From Leptospiraceae bacterium (GTDB lineage: Bacteria > Spirochaetota > Leptospiria > Turneriellales > Turneriellaceae): a stretch of DNA of 16,005 nt. Position 1 is the first letter of the stretch. Every line of letters starts with the position of its first letter. This document shows, in pieces, positions 13,756 to 16,005 of the stretch. The position numbers and the translations under genes are program-made. The notes beneath the pieces were generated by a model. It was not told the DNA's origin, did no database searches, and saw nothing but the letters and a program-made list of their open reading frames with translations. The stretch covers positions 1 through 16,005 of the forward strand of contig JAEUSA010000318.1 in assembly GCA_016788945.1 (NCBI GenBank). The letters run 5' to 3'.

Positions 13756-16005
13756 ACCGCAAGTCAAGCGTATGCGGGTAGTGCGGATTTATTGCTGTCA
13801 CGGGATCAGTACGCGGCATCTGTGCCTGCTCACTGAAGCGCGAGAGGCGGCGGCTTTCGGCCTCGAGAGAGTTCACCGGATACGTATCGAAACTGCGCCC
13901 GCCCGGATGCGCCACGTGGTAACTGCAACCGCCGACATAACGCCCGGCACCACGCTCGAAAATTCCGAATTTGAGCGGCGCATGCACCGGAATCGTCGGA
14001 TGCAGAGTAAAAGGCGGCGCCCATGCCTTAAATACGACTGCGGCGATATGCTCACCGGCGTCGGTCAGCCGTAACGGCAGAGCAAAACCGTTACAGGTAA
14101 TAATATGCTTTTGCGTCTGCAATCCGCGCACCTTCACCTGCAACCGCTCGACGGCGCTGTCAACCGCACGCGAGACATTGCCCGAAACCGTCTCTTCGCC
14201 CAATACATTCCAGGGATGCAGTGCCATGCGCAATTCTATCTCGATGCCTTCGCAGCGATACTGGCCATACAGGGGAAAACGAAATTCAATAAACGGAGAA
14301 AAAACCGCCTCAGGAAAAGTGATGCGCGCCATTTTCAGATCGCGCACAATCGCCGCGAGGTCTTGGTCCAGAAAATGCGGCATCAGCCAGCGGTCTCTGA
14401 GGTCATTGCCCCAATCTTTCAGCGGTACGCGGTAGGGTTCACGCCAGAACATCAGCAGCAGTGAGATTACCAGCAACTGCTGCACAATGCTCATGCGGCT
14501 GTTCGGCGGCATCTCAAATGCGCGCAATTCGACGAGCCCCAACCGCCCGGTAACCGACCCCGGAGCGTACAGTTTATCGATCGAAATTTCCGTGCGGTGG
14601 GTGTTGCCCGTCATATCGCAGAGCACGTTGCGCATGATACGATCGATCAGCCACGGCGCAGGATGTTTATTGAGCCTGAGTTCTTTGAGGGCAATTTCGG
14701 CTTCGTACAGATTGTCGTCGCGTGCTTCATCGAGACGGGGGGCCTGCGATGTCGGCCCGATATAAAGTCCATTGAACACATACGACAACGCCGGATGGTT
14801 CTGCCAGTAGGCGACCAGCGACGCTAACAGGTCTGCACGGCGCAAAAAGGGGCTGTCTTCGCTGCGCAGTGCGCCGAGCGTGATGTGGTTACCGCCGCCT
14901 GTCGCACAAGGCCTGCCGTCGAGCATATAACGATCGGTGGTCAAACCGCAGCGTTCGGCTTCGGCATAAATCGTTTCGGTCTTCTGCATCAGCTCCTTAA
15001 CACTCTGCGAAGGAAACATATTAACTTCGATAACACCGGGATCGGGAGTGATGCGGAAAAAATTCAGCCGCGCGTCGCGCGGCGGCTCATAACCTTCGAG
15101 CGAGACCTCGAGATTCAGCTCACGCGCAGAATTTTCGATCAGTGCGAGCAGAGCGATAAATTCTTCGACCGAATTCACCGGCGGCAGAAAAATAAAGAGT
15201 TCACCCGAACGCACTTCACAGCACAACATCGTCTGGATCGGTTTTTCGCGCACTTTGCCGTGCGGCTGCGGCAGCTCACCAATATGCTTTTCGCGCGCAA
15301 GCGGATCTTGATCGTAGAGCGGTTCGAATGTTTCGGCAATCGCCGTGAGCGGCAGCCTCAACCCGAGCGGTGAGTCCCCGGGTAATAGGGCCAGAAATCC
15401 GCGCCGGAAAACCGTCACGGCGCTCTGCCAGTGTTTTTTCACGGCATCGTAGGCAAGCGGCAATGCATAACCGGCGATTGCGCCCAAACCGGCATCGATA
15501 ATTTTGAGCAACCGCCGGCGTTCAATTTCATCGTATGAATTGCCCGCAACTTCAGGATTAAATTCAGGTGGCAAACGGCTTTCGGCGTGCGCATAATGTA
15601 TGGGATCTTCATACGCAGGCAAGATGCAGCTCTCCGGCAGACCGAGTTTCTTCGATAGCAGAGCAATGAAACGTTCCGCATCTTGCGTAGTAAATTTTTT
15701 AGCCGCCGGTTTACCGATACCCAACAAGGCCGGGTCTTTCCACAGCGGCACACCGTCGCGCCGCCAGAAACAGTCGAGTGACCAGCGCGGCAGCGGCTCA
15801 CCCGGATACCATTTGCCCTGCGAGCGCAGCACAATGCCGCCATTGCTATAAAGAGAATAGAAGCGCGACAGCAGTTGATCCGCGATGCGGTATTTATCTT
15901 CACCTAAGGCATCATAGTTCCATTGCCGGCTTTCCCGGTCACTGGCAGAAACAAAAGTCGGTTCACCGCCAATGGTGAGTTTCATTCCCGATTTCGCCAG
16001 TTCGG
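13748..16005 (-). CDS. DUF2126 protein, N-terminus (probably transglutaminase part) off the right edge
   Basis: An open frame enters from the right edge and gives 751 residues, ending at TGA 13750-13748. The first in-frame ATG (15985) is internal: the six codons before it are open and belong to the conserved lead into KLTIGGEPTFVS. Hallmarks of DUF2126 are GGEPTFVSASDRESRQWN, RFYSLYSNGGIVLRSQGKWYPGEPLPRWSLD (split here by family-typical residues), DPGVIEVNMFPSQS, MLDGRPCATGGGNHITLGA, YIGPTSQAPRLDEARDDNLYE and LGLVELRAFEMPPNSRMS. Comparative studies place this region in the glutamine-synthetase-like amidoligase group, with the EVN, GGGNH and ELR segments as likely metal or nucleotide ligands. 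Full-length relatives are about 1100 residues with an N-terminal transglutaminase domain, so roughly 350 residues are probably missing here. It is the first visible gene of the array and overlaps the fusion gene by 8 nt. Confidence 0.92.
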   Translation of the reverse strand, partial: ELAKSGMKLTIGGEPTFVSASDRESRQWNYDALGEDKYRIADQLLSRFYSLYSNGGIVLRSQGKWYPGEPLPRWSLDCFWRRDGVPLWKDPALLGIGKPAAKKFTTQDAERFIALLSKKLGLPESCILPAYEDPIHYAHAESRLPPEFNPEVAGNSYDEIERRRLLKIIDAGLGAIAGYALPLAYDAVKKHWQSAVTVFRRGFLALLPGDSPLGLRLPLTAIAETFEPLYDQDPLAREKHIGELPQPHGKVREKPIQTMLCCEVRSGELFIFLPPVNSVEEFIALLALIENSARELNLEVSLEGYEPPRDARLNFFRITPDPGVIEVNMFPSQSVKELMQKTETIYAEAERCGLTTDRYMLDGRPCATGGGNHITLGALRSEDSPFLRRADLLASLVAYWQNHPALSYVFNGLYIGPTSQAPRLDEARDDNLYEAEIALKELRLNKHPAPWLIDRIMRNVLCDMTGNTHRTEISIDKLYAPGSVTGRLGLVELRAFEMPPNSRMSIVQQLLVISLLLMFWREPYRVPLKDWGNDLRDRWLMPHFLDQDLAAIVRDLKMARITFPEAVFSPFIEFRFPLYGQYRCEGIEIELRMALHPWNVLGEETVSGNVSRAVDSAVERLQVKVRGLQTQKHIITCNGFALPLRLTDAGEHIAAVVFKAWAPPFTLHPTIPVHAPLKFGIFERGAGRYVGGCSYHVAHPGGRSFDTYPVNSLEAESRRLSRFSEQAQMPRTDPVTAINPHYPHTLDLRYA

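Noticed and set aside
1..16005. Search by eye for tRNA genes, rRNA, CRISPR repeats, insertion-sequence ends and integrase genes
   Set aside because: Nothing was found; coding regions fill nearly all the window and no repeated direct or terminal inverted sequences of suitable length were seen.

Overview
The window is compact bacterial chromosome (roughly 53-55% G+C by eye) holding twelve protein genes, with no gap above about 100 bp. I see no tRNA, rRNA, insertion sequence, prophage gene or CRISPR array. The mix of a SpoIIE-type phosphatase with a multi-helix membrane sensor, an LtaS-like membrane sulfatase, an MGAT-like acyltransferase and frequent TTG/GTG starts makes me favour a spirochaete of the order Leptospirales (Turneriella- or Leptonema-like G+C). 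That is inference from gene style; no marker gene proves it.

Layout. (1) Positions 1-2908, minus strand: a two-gene unit, a membrane-anchored SpoIIE/PP2C phosphatase followed after one nucleotide by an LtaS/sulfatase-family membrane enzyme that runs off the left edge. (2) Positions 2956-6338, plus strand, divergent: a tightly packed row of acyltransferase, two-CBS-domain protein, hypoxanthine phosphoribosyltransferase (hpt), RuvX/YqgF nuclease-fold protein and a metallo-beta-lactamase-fold hydrolase of the NAPE-PLD/UlaG-like type. (3) Positions 6339-6419: a short convergent gap, bracketed by a 9-bp inverted repeat that contains both stop codons. (4) Positions 6420-16005, minus strand: a six-gene array read right to left. 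It encodes a DUF2126 protein (probably the C-terminal part of a larger transglutaminase-DUF2126 protein cut by the right edge), a circularly permuted ATP-grasp/alpha-E fusion, a transglutaminase-like protein, a stand-alone circularly permuted ATP-grasp, a stand-alone alpha-E protein, and last a YkuI-like EAL (cyclic-di-GMP) protein.

Region 4 is the most interesting part. The DUF2126, ATP-grasp, alpha-E and transglutaminase families are known to occur together in bacteria. Comparative genomics has predicted that they make or process a peptide or amide-linked product whose identity is still unknown. Here overlaps of 8 nt (twice) and gaps of 26 and 8 nt link most of the genes; only one 92-bp gap interrupts the array. 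The EAL gene at the end has its ribosome-binding site overlapping the alpha-E stop codon, which suggests a link between cyclic-di-GMP and this pathway. Its C-terminal half carries a PAS-like domain closely resembling that of Bacillus YkuI, but unlike YkuI the EAL catalytic signature appears intact.

All assignments come from reading motifs in the translated sequence; no database search was possible.
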